NCBI GenBank assembly: GCA_947254895.1 | Contig: CAMYEY010000020.1 | Coordinates: forward strand, 1-18,393 | Length of the DNA: 18,393 bases | From: an uncultured Clostridia bacterium | GTDB lineage: Bacteria > Bacillota > Clostridia > Saccharofermentanales > DTU023 | Reading direction: 5' to 3' | Part shown: positions 1 to 6,504 of the stretch, piece after piece | How positions within the stretch are numbered: position 1 is the first letter of the stretch | Layout: every line of letters starts with the position of its first letter | Made by a program: the position numbers and the translations under genes | The notes under the pieces: model-generated | The model's input: the letters and a program-made list of their open reading frames with translations, nothing else | Database searches by the model: none | Told to the model about the DNA's origin: nothing

Positions 1-565
1 TAAAGTCAGTTCCACCGCAGGAAGCATCAACATTGACTATCAAAATCATACCGATCCCGTAAATTACCGCAGCCATCACCGCCGATAAAAACATATCATC
101 AGTGAGGTGGAAAACTGGTATAAGGTCCGTAAGTGCACTGGAAACCACAACGGAAAAGAGGGAGAGCAGGACAAACTTTTTGCCGACATGGAAATAAGCA
201 TAGATAGCTGGTGCGAGATTAAAGAAAACGTTAATAACAAAGTAAGGAACATCAAGGCCAAAACGTCTCGCCAGGATTCTTTGTAAGAGTTTGGAAAGTC
301 CAACGAATCCGGCCGGCAAGAGACCGGCATTTTCAATAAAGAGATCCATGGCCAAAGCTGCCAGAAAAGATCCCAATAAAACTTGTCCAATTCTCCAAGC
401 TAGGCTATGGCTTGAATAGTTGAAAAAACTCGGACCAACTTTAATTTTATAGTCTTTTTTTGCAGGTTTTTGTTCGGCATTGGCCACGTTACCCTGAATA
501 TCATGACCTGGTTCAGCAAGATCTTGTAACTTGTTTAAATCCGTTTCCGGCTTACCCTTTAGCAC
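1..565 (-). CDS. YitT-family membrane protein, N-terminal part (cut by window start)
   Basis: The reading frame is open from a GTG at 565-563 down to base 1 with no stop, so at least 188 residues are present and the C-terminal half is missing. The GTG is preceded by GGGAG at a 5-6 nt spacing. An ATG slightly upstream runs straight into TAA, which supports the GTG. A hydrophilic N-terminus of about 50 residues leads into hydrophobic segments. The run ...FIENAGLLPAGFVGLSKLL, then DVPYFVINVFFN, GKKFVLLSLFSVVVSSALTD and a final CGGTDF, matches the N-terminal membrane domain of YitT proteins (DUF161), which normally carry a C-terminal DUF2179 domain beyond this window edge. Members are multipass inner-membrane proteins of unknown substrate. 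The charged N-terminal extension is longer than usual. The family call is from pattern memory only. Confidence 0.8.
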   Translation of the reverse strand, partial: MLKGKPETDLNKLQDLAEPGHDIQGNVANAEQKPAKKDYKIKVGPSFFNYSSHSLAWRIGQVLLGSFLAALAMDLFIENAGLLPAGFVGLSKLLQRILARRFGLDVPYFVINVFFNLAPAIYAYFHVGKKFVLLSLFSVVVSSALTDLIPVFHLTDDMFLSAVMAAVIYGIGMILIVNVDASCGGTDF

Positions 566-618
566 TTATACTCCCTCTCCCATTAATCTGTCTCTGCTCG
601 TCTTAAACAAGCCATCTG

Positions 619-647
619 GCACTAAAATTTTTAATCAACTGTGTCAA
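619..647 (-). promoter_or_regulatory. Possible promoter for the YitT-family gene
   Basis: On the minus strand a perfect TTGACA lies at 647-642. A 17-nt spacer leads to TAGTGC (624-619), a poor -10. It sits between the upstream gene's terminator and the GTG start, which is the right place. The weak -10 keeps this tentative. Confidence 0.35.
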
Positions 648-651
648 CTTA

Positions 652-680
652 GTAAAACCGCCAGCCCTGCCAGCGGTTTC
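652..680 (-). terminator. Rho-independent terminator downstream of nox
   Basis: AAACCGC (655-661) pairs with GCGGTTT (673-679), and CAG/CTG adds an inner extension. On the minus strand the stem is followed by TTTTACT. It lies about 30 bases past the nox stop, so it most likely ends the nox transcript and separates it from the YitT gene. Confidence 0.7.
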
Positions 681-712
681 ACTAATAAGACATACTTTTA
701 GTTTTAACCAAA

Positions 713-2071
713 CTATTCGCCACTCAATACTGCTGTGAGGCCAGCCATAGTAATGTAGTTATAGGGCTGGTTGAAGTGTGGCATAAAGAAGATATCCAGC
801 AGAGCAAGTTTCTCTATGGTCACCTGTTCCTGAATGGCTAGGGAGAAAAGGTGAATCGTTGCAGACATATCAAATTCTGACATCAACTGGGCGCCGATGA
901 TAACATGGTCATCTTTTCTGTAAACAATTCTGATTTTAACCTCAGGGTTAGCTCCAACTTCATCCATAAAAGCCGGCTTTTGTTGGGCAGTGAAATCAAC
1001 CTGGGTAGCTTCAATACCAAATTTGGCTGCGGTTTCAACCGTTTGGCCGGTACAGACCATCTTAAGCCCATAAAGCTTCAGGCCTGATGAACCCTGTACA
1101 CCCAGTGACTCTATCTCTGTTCCACAGATATTAAAGGCAGCAACTAGGCCTGATCGAACTGCATTTGTAGCCAGGGCTATGTAGCTGGTAGCCCTGATAG
1201 AATTGTCGTATACTGTAGCACAATCACCTATTGCATAGACACCCGGCTCACTCGTCTCTTGTTTCTTGTTAACCTCAATAGCACCATTTCTAAAGAGGTT
1301 CAGCCGGTCAGCCGCTAGCTGATTATTCGGCTTAAAGCCGATACAGAACATAACAAGGTCAGTGTCGTAAGTTCCCTTATCAGTAACCACTTTTCTCACC
1401 CTACTATCTCCCTCAAAGCGTTCAACCTTTTCAGAAAGATGAATCTTGATGCCATGGGATTTAAGTCTTTCGGCCATTACTTCAGAAAAATCTTTATCAA
1501 AGTGGGTTCCCAAGATCCGGTCAAGGGCATCTATCAGGGTTACTTCCTTGCCCTGTAAAGCATAGGCCTCTGCTAGCTCTGCGCCAATGTAGCCGGCACC
1601 AACCACTGTTACTTTTTTTATAGATTTATCTGTCGCCAATTGCTCTACAGCCTTGGCTGCATCTTGGTAGATTTTAGCTTTTTGGACGTAAGGCAGGTCC
1701 AGACCAGGAATGGGGGGCCAGACCGGGCTGGAACCGGTAGCTAGAACCAATTTGTCATAAGAGCAGCTACCGGGCTGGCCATCTTTGTCCGTATAGTGAA
1801 TGGTTTTACTATCATAGTCTATGGAATCTACAGCTGTTTCCATATTGACCTTTACACCTTTTTTCTCAAAGTCTTCTTTACAAGCATAAAAAAGACCATC
1901 TCCACTTGTGATTTGTTGGCCAATCCAAAGGGCCATACCACAGCCTAAAAAACTAATATTGCTATTTTTATCAAAAACGGTAACATCCGCTGATGGATTG
2001 AGGGTCATAATTTGGTTGATGCAAGCTGTACCTGCATGGTTTGCACCTATTACTACGATTTTTTCTGACAT
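713..2071 (-). CDS. nox: FAD-dependent NADH oxidase, water-forming type (CoA-disulfide-reductase superfamily)
   Basis: The product is 452 aa, the usual length of the Nox2/NoxE family. It oxidises NADH with O2 in the cytosol, regenerating NAD+ and removing oxygen in fermentative bacteria. The FAD-binding motif VIGANHAGTA is at residues 7-16, including His12, typical of this branch. A single redox Cys44 lies in FLGCGMA, the position of the catalytic cysteine of H2O-forming NADH oxidases. The NADH-binding motif GAGYIGAE is at 158-165 and the second FAD motif GVYAIGDCA at 277-285, followed by a C-terminal dimerisation domain. The start is secure because AGGAGG lies just before the ATG. The gene stands alone with its own promoter and terminator. 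A CoA-disulfide or polysulfide reductase of the same superfamily cannot be excluded by eye. Confidence 0.9.
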   Translation of the reverse strand: MSEKIVVIGANHAGTACINQIMTLNPSADVTVFDKNSNISFLGCGMALWIGQQITSGDGLFYACKEDFEKKGVKVNMETAVDSIDYDSKTIHYTDKDGQPGSCSYDKLVLATGSSPVWPPIPGLDLPYVQKAKIYQDAAKAVEQLATDKSIKKVTVVGAGYIGAELAEAYALQGKEVTLIDALDRILGTHFDKDFSEVMAERLKSHGIKIHLSEKVERFEGDSRVRKVVTDKGTYDTDLVMFCIGFKPNNQLAADRLNLFRNGAIEVNKKQETSEPGVYAIGDCATVYDNSIRATSYIALATNAVRSGLVAAFNICGTEIESLGVQGSSGLKLYGLKMVCTGQTVETAAKFGIEATQVDFTAQQKPAFMDEVGANPEVKIRIVYRKDDHVIIGAQLMSEFDMSATIHLFSLAIQEQVTIEKLALLDIFFMPHFNQPYNYITMAGLTAVLSGE

Positions 2072-2159
2072 AATTCCTCCTAATTAACCAAGATCATTTA
2101 TATGACCTAATTATTATCTAAAAACTTTCCTGCCAGCACATATACCAGCTCTACCGTGG

Positions 2160-2168
2160 ATTATAACA
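2160..2168 (-). promoter_or_regulatory. Extended -10 promoter for nox
   Basis: Reading the minus strand, TGTTATAAT is a perfect extended -10: TG at 2168-2167 and TATAAT at 2165-2160. The -35 is poor (TTCAAT or similar), as is common when TG is present. It predicts a leader of roughly 80 nt before the nox ATG. I see no clear Rex or other redox operator here. Confidence 0.6.
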
Positions 2169-2238
2169 CTTCGCACCCATTAATTGAATGAATACACTTG
2201 ATCTGTCTAATGAGTCCGGACCAATTTCCTATGAACCC

Positions 2239-2267
2239 TTGAAGCATTGGATTTGAACCGATAGACT
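2239..2267 (+). promoter_or_regulatory. Possible promoter for the 2300-4881 unit
   Basis: TTGAAG (2239-2244) and TAGACT (2262-2267) are separated by 17 nt and lie 33 bases ahead of the first GTG. Each hexamer matches consensus at 4 of 6 positions. No better plus-strand pair is visible in the 228-base gap after nox. Confidence 0.35.
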
Positions 2268-2299
2268 GTAGTTATCAAATTTTTCTGAGGAGATTAACC

Positions 2300-2998
2300 G
2301 TGCAGTATAGATCCTTGTTTATAGAACTTGCCAACAAATCGTGTTTTGTCATAGGGGGAGGTACCAAAGCTTTGTCTATAAGCAAAACACTACTCCAGGA
2401 CGGTGCTTTGGTCACCTGTTGGAGTGAGGAGTTCATTCCTAACTTTTCCGACCTGGCAAAACAATACCAAGGTCAACTCAGCTTACTCCAAGCAACGTTT
2501 AGTCAGGAGGTCGCCGAGCACTATTGTTCAGCAAAGGTCAGACCCTTCGTCGTCATAGCTGCCTCTACAGACCCTAAGGAGAACCTCAAAATATGTCAAG
2601 TTTGCAGAGACAACAATGTGTTGTCATGTAACCCTGATGCGGTCGATAGTGAAACGGTCCTAGTCACAAACTACAGGTCCTCGCCGGCCAACCTTGCCGT
2701 CATGATTGAAGGTCAAACCTATCTCAGTCAGCTTATTCAAAACAAACTTGCTAAGGACATGGCGGAAAACTGGCTACCGGCAATACAAAGCTATAGCGAC
2801 TACCAATATTCCGACTACGTTAGCAACTTAGATCAAGTTGAGCAGAGAATTTTTCTTCGCCTGTTAGCAGAACAATTGGTTAAGCAGGGAGGTAACTTTA
2901 CAGCAGCTGAAAACGCAGCTAAAAAAGCATACACAGACCTGCAAGACTCCGATGACTTTTTGCTAGAATTGGCTGATGAACGTGCTCAGATGGGTTGA
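2300..2998 (+). CDS. Siroheme-synthase-like (precorrin-2 dehydrogenase/SirC-Met8 family) Rossmann protein, probably degenerate
   Basis: The product is 232 aa, close to the 200-220 aa of stand-alone SirC-type proteins. The start is a GTG with GAGGAG 8-9 nt upstream. The N-terminus (RSLFIELANKSCFVIGGGTKAL, shown as residues 4-25) fits the family opening 'PLFLDLKGRKVLVVGGG', with the dinucleotide loop GGG at 19-21. FVVIAAST (83-90) followed by D91/N95 matches the family's 'viAATdd...N'. The normal family reads NVVD at the catalytic aspartate. Here the equivalent stretch is NVLSCN (106-111), with Ser109/Cys110 in place of the Asp, so dehydrogenase/ferrochelatase activity is doubtful. No other heme, siroheme or B12 genes are visible nearby. 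The gene overlaps the next one by up to 23 nt, so the two are probably co-translated. Fold is fairly sure, function is not. Confidence 0.65.
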   Translation: MQYRSLFIELANKSCFVIGGGTKALSISKTLLQDGALVTCWSEEFIPNFSDLAKQYQGQLSLLQATFSQEVAEHYCSAKVRPFVVIAASTDPKENLKICQVCRDNNVLSCNPDAVDSETVLVTNYRSSPANLAVMIEGQTYLSQLIQNKLAKDMAENWLPAIQSYSDYQYSDYVSNLDQVEQRIFLRLLAEQLVKQGGNFTAAENAAKKAYTDLQDSDDFLLELADERAQMG

Positions 2999-4025
2999 AC
3001 AGACTGCCCCCATGGCCTTTGCGGCAGGTATCTTGCTAGGCTTTATATGGTCCCCTGACCGTTTGTCTTGTCTAGAAATCCCTTTAGTCAGTCGGGATAT
3101 ATTAGAAAACTTCAAGCCCTTAAATCGCCTTCAAGCGAGGTCTAAAGGTCTCTTTTTAAGTCTCTGGCTAATACTCCTCTCCATCTTCACAGGTAGTCTG
3201 GTATATTTTCTCCTAAACCTTTCTGCAGGTCTTTCTGTCCCATTTAACTTTGTCATTCAAGTCCTCCTGTCCTGGCAAGCTTTTCCTCTTATCCCCACCC
3301 TTTTTCGACTCACCAAGGTCAAGTCAATCATGTACAGTCAAGGAACTTTGGCAGGCCTAGCCTCGTTGTCTAGTAATCCTTATCCCATCGCTCCACAACT
3401 TAGCCTATTGCAAAAGTATCATTTAGCCATCCACGGACAAGTAGACCTCCTGGCAAACTTTTACTGGCTGGCCTTTTTGATATTCGTGCTAGGATCCTGG
3501 CCCTTTCTCTTCTTCTACCTAGCCTTTTTGATTCAATATCGGTCTTTTCAGTTGGAAAATGTCTTGTTCGATTTTTGCTTAAGCTTGTCTATAAACCTAC
3601 AAATCCTCCTACTCCGCTTCTACCTGAGATTAACCTCAGCCAGTCCTGCGGACAAAAAGGCCTTTAAGGCAGACTTTCTAAACTACCAACCTTTATTGAA
3701 GAAAAATCATAACCCACCTTTAACAGCTGAAGTAAAGCAAGAAAAAAATTCCTCGGCTAGACCAGAGAACAAGCAAGATCAAACAGGGCAAAGGTCTACA
3801 GACCAAACTGAACAGTCCCGGCAAAAAGAAGAAAAGCATGAGCAAGTTGAAAATACCCTGCCTGCTAATATGAATGATGCCGGAAGCACACAAGCAGGGC
3901 ATGTCCAACCTGATCGCCAGCTTAACCTAGCCTATCTTAATATCCTCAACCAACTAGCCTGCCTAAGCCTATCTACCTTAGCCTTACTCGGCCTCGGCTT
4001 GCTATATTTACGAATCTTTATTTAA
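2976..4025 (+). CDS. Unrecognised multipass membrane protein with charged linker; distant CobD/CbiB resemblance
   Basis: The product is 349 aa if the ATG at 2976 is used. That start overlaps the previous gene by 23 nt and has no good SD; a GTG at 2982 or an ATG at 3012 are alternatives. Hydrophobic segments lie near residues 10-27, 57-80, 85-105, 160-185 and 197-215. A hydrophilic, Q/E/K/N-rich stretch of about 75 residues (around 240-320) follows, then a final membrane helix to the C-terminus (325-349). The opening (AAGILLGFIWSPDRL) and the stretch around HGQVDLLANFYWLAF loosely match the layout of CobD/CbiB, where the family has 'GlllD...GdP' and 'aTvEs.AEN..D...PLF'. The conserved acidic residues are absent. 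The SirC-like neighbour makes a corrinoid origin conceivable, but this is my inference and I assign no function. Confidence 0.45.
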   Translation: MNVLRWVEQTAPMAFAAGILLGFIWSPDRLSCLEIPLVSRDILENFKPLNRLQARSKGLFLSLWLILLSIFTGSLVYFLLNLSAGLSVPFNFVIQVLLSWQAFPLIPTLFRLTKVKSIMYSQGTLAGLASLSSNPYPIAPQLSLLQKYHLAIHGQVDLLANFYWLAFLIFVLGSWPFLFFYLAFLIQYRSFQLENVLFDFCLSLSINLQILLLRFYLRLTSASPADKKAFKADFLNYQPLLKKNHNPPLTAEVKQEKNSSARPENKQDQTGQRSTDQTEQSRQKEEKHEQVENTLPANMNDAGSTQAGHVQPDRQLNLAYLNILNQLACLSLSTLALLGLGLLYLRIFI

Positions 4026-4056
4026 AATGAATAGATAACAGCTCAAGGAGTCCCTT

Positions 4057-4881
4057 ATGTTGAAATGGATTGCAATCATTAGTATGGTCATTGACCACAT
4101 AGCCTATTATTTTTTTGACCAGATGCCCCCCGAACTTTACGAATTTATGCGGTCAATCGGACGTCTGGCTATGCCAATCTTTGCCTTCAGCCTCGCTTTT
4201 GGCTTTATTAAAAGCAAAAATTGCTTTAAGTATTTCTTCCGACTCACAAGCACAGCTATAATTTCTGAAATTGTTATCCGCTACACTTTTCAAATGATCG
4301 GCTATGTCCGCCACGGAATTAACATACTCTTCACCTTTGCTCTTTCTTTAGTCTTCCTAGCCGCTCTAAAAATTCTGCTCAACTCCGGTTATGATCTTCT
4401 CGTGAGGATGCAGCCGGTTGGTTCCACAGGCCTACCCGAAGACCAACTCCCTTATCAATTCAGAGTAAGTCTTGGCGGTATAGAGTTACCTCCCTTAGTA
4501 GGATTACTTTTGGGGCTTGTGTTCATGACGATCAGTATTTTTTGTACTGTATATTACGATGTGGAATATGGTCTTTATGGGATTCTCATGGTCTTGGCCT
4601 TTTACCTCGTCCTGGAATACAAACATGAAAAACCTCTCTATTGGGCCTACGGTCTAGTCTTTGCCGTCAACCTGCTTTTTCAAGTTGGAGAGTGTTTGTC
4701 TCTAGGAGAACCCTTTGACTTCAACCCAAGCCAGTGGCTCACAATTTTAGCTGTTCCTATCTGCTTTACCCCAGGAATCAATAACAAGGTCCAAACAAGC
4801 TGGCAGAAATATTTCTTCTATGCGTTTTATCCCTGTCACCTTGCTCTCCTTGCCCTTCTCCGCTACTGGATAGTGAAATAG
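4057..4881 (+). CDS. TraX-family membrane protein
   Basis: The product is 274 aa with many hydrophobic segments. The opening LKWIAIISMVIDHIAYYFF, then GRLAMPIFAFSLAFGF, YFFRLTSTAIISEI and NILFTFALSLVF, are the signature blocks of TraX-family proteins in order. The C-terminus WQKYFFYAFYPCHLALL is also typical. F-plasmid TraX acetylates pilin. Chromosomal homologues in Bacillota are common and are probably membrane acyltransferase-like proteins of unknown substrate, so the name should not be read as evidence of conjugation; no other transfer genes are present. AAGGAG at 4045-4050 fixes the start. A 31-nt gap after the preceding gene suggests the same transcript. An extra hydrophilic loop (about residues 120-145) interrupts the middle. 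Confidence 0.85.
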   Translation: MLKWIAIISMVIDHIAYYFFDQMPPELYEFMRSIGRLAMPIFAFSLAFGFIKSKNCFKYFFRLTSTAIISEIVIRYTFQMIGYVRHGINILFTFALSLVFLAALKILLNSGYDLLVRMQPVGSTGLPEDQLPYQFRVSLGGIELPPLVGLLLGLVFMTISIFCTVYYDVEYGLYGILMVLAFYLVLEYKHEKPLYWAYGLVFAVNLLFQVGECLSLGEPFDFNPSQWLTILAVPICFTPGINNKVQTSWQKYFFYAFYPCHLALLALLRYWIVK

Positions 4882-4944
4882 TGAATAATTGTATCAGTTA
4901 ATAGCAAACCACTCACATCTAACGCCGAACTCAAACATATTGGC

Positions 4945-5024
4945 TAAAAGAGTAAAGGGACCTCGAGCGAGGTCCCTTTATAGGTGTGTGTAAGGTAAGG
5001 AGAGAAACTACTTAGATCTCTATG
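4945..5024 (-). ncRNA. Candidate small RNA between traX-like gene and uppP
   Basis: A minus-strand promoter-like element at 5059-5031 would start transcription near 5024, and the strong hairpin at 4980-4953 would end it, giving roughly 80 nt. The 5' half would be single-stranded and contains a CU-rich run (UUUCUCUCCUUACC) complementary to Shine-Dalgarno sequences. There is no convincing ORF inside. The alternative is that the hairpin simply terminates uppP and/or the traX-like gene and the -35 is a coincidence. Confidence 0.28.
4953..4980. terminator. Strong bidirectional hairpin terminator between convergent units
   Basis: TAAAGGGACCTC (4953-4964) pairs perfectly with GAGGTCCCTTTA (4969-4980) around a 4-nt loop. 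T-rich tails are modest on both sides: CTTTATAG on plus, and TTTACTCTTTTAG on minus. It lies 71 bases after the traX-like stop and about 100 bases after the uppP stop, so it can serve both directions. Confidence 0.75.
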
Positions 5025-5030
5025 GTCACT

Positions 5031-5059
5031 AGGTTAGCATTAGCTAACGCCTTTGTCAA
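5031..5059 (-). promoter_or_regulatory. Promoter-like element reading away from uppP's 3' end
   Basis: On the minus strand a perfect -35 TTGACA (5059-5054), a 17-nt spacer ending in TG, and TAACCT (5036-5031) form TGCTAACCT, a weak -10 rescued by an extended TG. The inverted repeat GTTAGC-ATTA-GCTAAC overlaps the spacer and -10 and could be an operator. Confidence 0.4.
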
Positions 5060-5077
5060 CACTCCTTTTATAAATTT

Positions 5078-5911
5078 TTAAAATAAAGCGAAATAAGCTA
5101 TAAGCAGCACACCAAGGGCGATACGGTAGTAGGCAAAAACTTTAAAGTCATGCTTCTTAACATAAGCCAAAAGAAAGTTGATGACCAAATAAGACACTGC
5201 AAAAGCTACCAGACTACCAACTAGGAGGACCATCCACTCCAGCTCTCCCATCAAACTAAAATCCATTTTAAGCAAGCGCAGCAACGAAGCACCAAACATT
5301 ACAGGTATAGCTAAAAAGAAAGTAAATTCAGCCGCCAGTTGGCGAGACATTCCGAGTAAAATACCACCCAGTATTGTAGCCCCCGACCTGGAAGTACCGG
5401 GAAAGACAGCAGCTAAAACTTGAAATAAACCGATCATAAGAGCCAGCTTGTAGCTAATCTGGCTGGTCTCCTTTAGCTTAACTGTCCTTTTTTTATTATA
5501 TTCTTCAATCAAAATAAAACAGATACCAATCAGGATCAGCATAATTGAAACCGTCCAGGGATTATAGAAAAGTGCATCAATCTGATCCTCAAAAAGTATA
5601 CCTATGACTGCAGCAGGTAAACAGGCGACAATAATTTTTAACCACAGGCTAATAATCGGCCGATCTAAATACAAGCCTCGACCGGCTTTCTTTTTCAAGG
5701 GAAAGATCTGAGGCCAAAAAAGTACTACTACAGCCAGGATAGCTCCAAGCTGAATAACAACTAAAAAGAGTGACTTAAATTCCACTGAAAGGTTTAAGGT
5801 AACAAATTGATCTAAGAGAATCATATGTCCTGTGCTGCTAACCGGAAGCCACTCCGTAATACCTTCTATCAAGCCGAATAAGACCGCCTTAAAAACTTCT
5901 AACCATTCCAT
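5078..5911 (-). CDS. uppP: Undecaprenyl-diphosphatase (BacA/UppP)
   Basis: The product is 277 aa, typical for the family. It dephosphorylates undecaprenyl pyrophosphate at the membrane, recycling the lipid carrier for peptidoglycan and other wall polymers, and gives low-level bacitracin resistance. The first signature, EGITEWLPVSSTGH, lies at residues 16-29 with Glu16, Glu20, Ser25-Ser26 and His29. The second, PGTSRSGAT, lies at 171-179 with Arg175. Both active-site halves are intact, separated by multiple membrane helices. A purine-rich GAGGGGG tract about 10 nt upstream serves the ATG. The gene starts 24 nt after the VanZ-like stop, so it is probably the last gene of a pgeF-vanZ-uppP unit ending near the 4953-4980 hairpin. 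Confidence 0.95.
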   Translation of the reverse strand: MEWLEVFKAVLFGLIEGITEWLPVSSTGHMILLDQFVTLNLSVEFKSLFLVVIQLGAILAVVVLFWPQIFPLKKKAGRGLYLDRPIISLWLKIIVACLPAAVIGILFEDQIDALFYNPWTVSIMLILIGICFILIEEYNKKRTVKLKETSQISYKLALMIGLFQVLAAVFPGTSRSGATILGGILLGMSRQLAAEFTFFLAIPVMFGASLLRLLKMDFSLMGELEWMVLLVGSLVAFAVSYLVINFLLAYVKKHDFKVFAYYRIALGVLLIAYFALF

Positions 5912-5935
5912 ATATTACATTCCCCCTCTTTAAGT

Positions 5936-6445
5936 CTATTGCTTTGTTAGCAACCGGGACATAAGCCAATAAATGAACCATCCCAGAATTAAGCCACTAA
6001 TATTGAGAAAAAAATCATCGACATCTAAGATTCCCCAAACCGTTATCAATTGTATGCCTTCTATCAAAAAGATCAAACAAGCTCCTGAAAGGAGGGTTAG
6101 AAGAAAAGTCTTCTGTCTTTTAGTCAAAACAGGGAATAAAATTCCGTAAGGTATAAAGGCCAAAACGTTACCAAGGAGATTCAAAATAGCCGACCAACTA
6201 CCCGTACCGGCATAGGTCAACCAATAAGATTTGATCGTTTTGAAAGGGATCAGATTATAGTTGGAGGGCTTTCGAAAAGACGCCTGATAAGCCTGGGTAT
6301 AATCCAAAGGAGAAAAACGTGGATCCGCCTTAAACAAGAGGACATAAAACAAAAAAACGAGATAAATGATAAAAGCAATCCAGCAAAAACAATAAAAAAT
6401 CTGCCGAATATTACTTTTGGCTTGTTTTGATAAAGGCGGGTTCAT
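5936..6445 (-). CDS. VanZ-like family membrane protein
   Basis: The product is 169 aa with four predicted membrane helices. Family landmarks are present in order: NLIPF at 64-68, LGNVLAFIPYG at 91-101, an acidic/polar pair in IEGIQ (Glu129, Gln132), and DVDDFFLN at 141-148 followed by a glycine-rich last helix. VanZ of Enterococcus confers low teicoplanin resistance by an unknown mechanism, but stand-alone VanZ-like proteins are widespread in Bacillota and need not be resistance genes. No vanHAX genes are present. The ATG at 6445 has only a weak SD (AGGCAG). The position between pgeF (59-nt gap) and uppP (24-nt gap) suggests one transcript and an envelope-related role, which is inference. Confidence 0.85.
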   Translation of the reverse strand: MNPPLSKQAKSNIRQIFYCFCWIAFIIYLVFLFYVLLFKADPRFSPLDYTQAYQASFRKPSNYNLIPFKTIKSYWLTYAGTGSWSAILNLLGNVLAFIPYGILFPVLTKRQKTFLLTLLSGACLIFLIEGIQLITVWGILDVDDFFLNISGLILGWFIYWLMSRLLTKQ

Positions 6446-6504
6446 GAATCAGGCTGCCTGCTTTACTTTAGCAAGATCTCATTTCGCTTGTATCTGGTCC
6501 GGGT

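Noticed and set aside
76..390. Minus-strand open frame of 104 codons at the window start
   Set aside because: It is an out-of-frame shadow of the YitT-family gene, whose own frame is open through base 1 and matches the family.
2236..2262. GGATTTGAACC on the plus strand, which on the minus strand reads like a tRNA T-arm (GGTTCAAATCC)
   Set aside because: The T-stem has a mismatch, no CCA or acceptor partner is present, and no D- or anticodon arm can be folded upstream.
4057..4881. TraX homologue as a sign of a conjugative element
   Set aside because: No relaxase, coupling protein, type IV secretion, integrase or attachment repeats are present; chromosomal TraX-family proteins are common.
5936..6445. 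VanZ-like gene as a glycopeptide-resistance determinant
   Set aside because: No vanHAX, vanRS or other resistance genes nearby; VanZ-like proteins are common in susceptible Bacillota.
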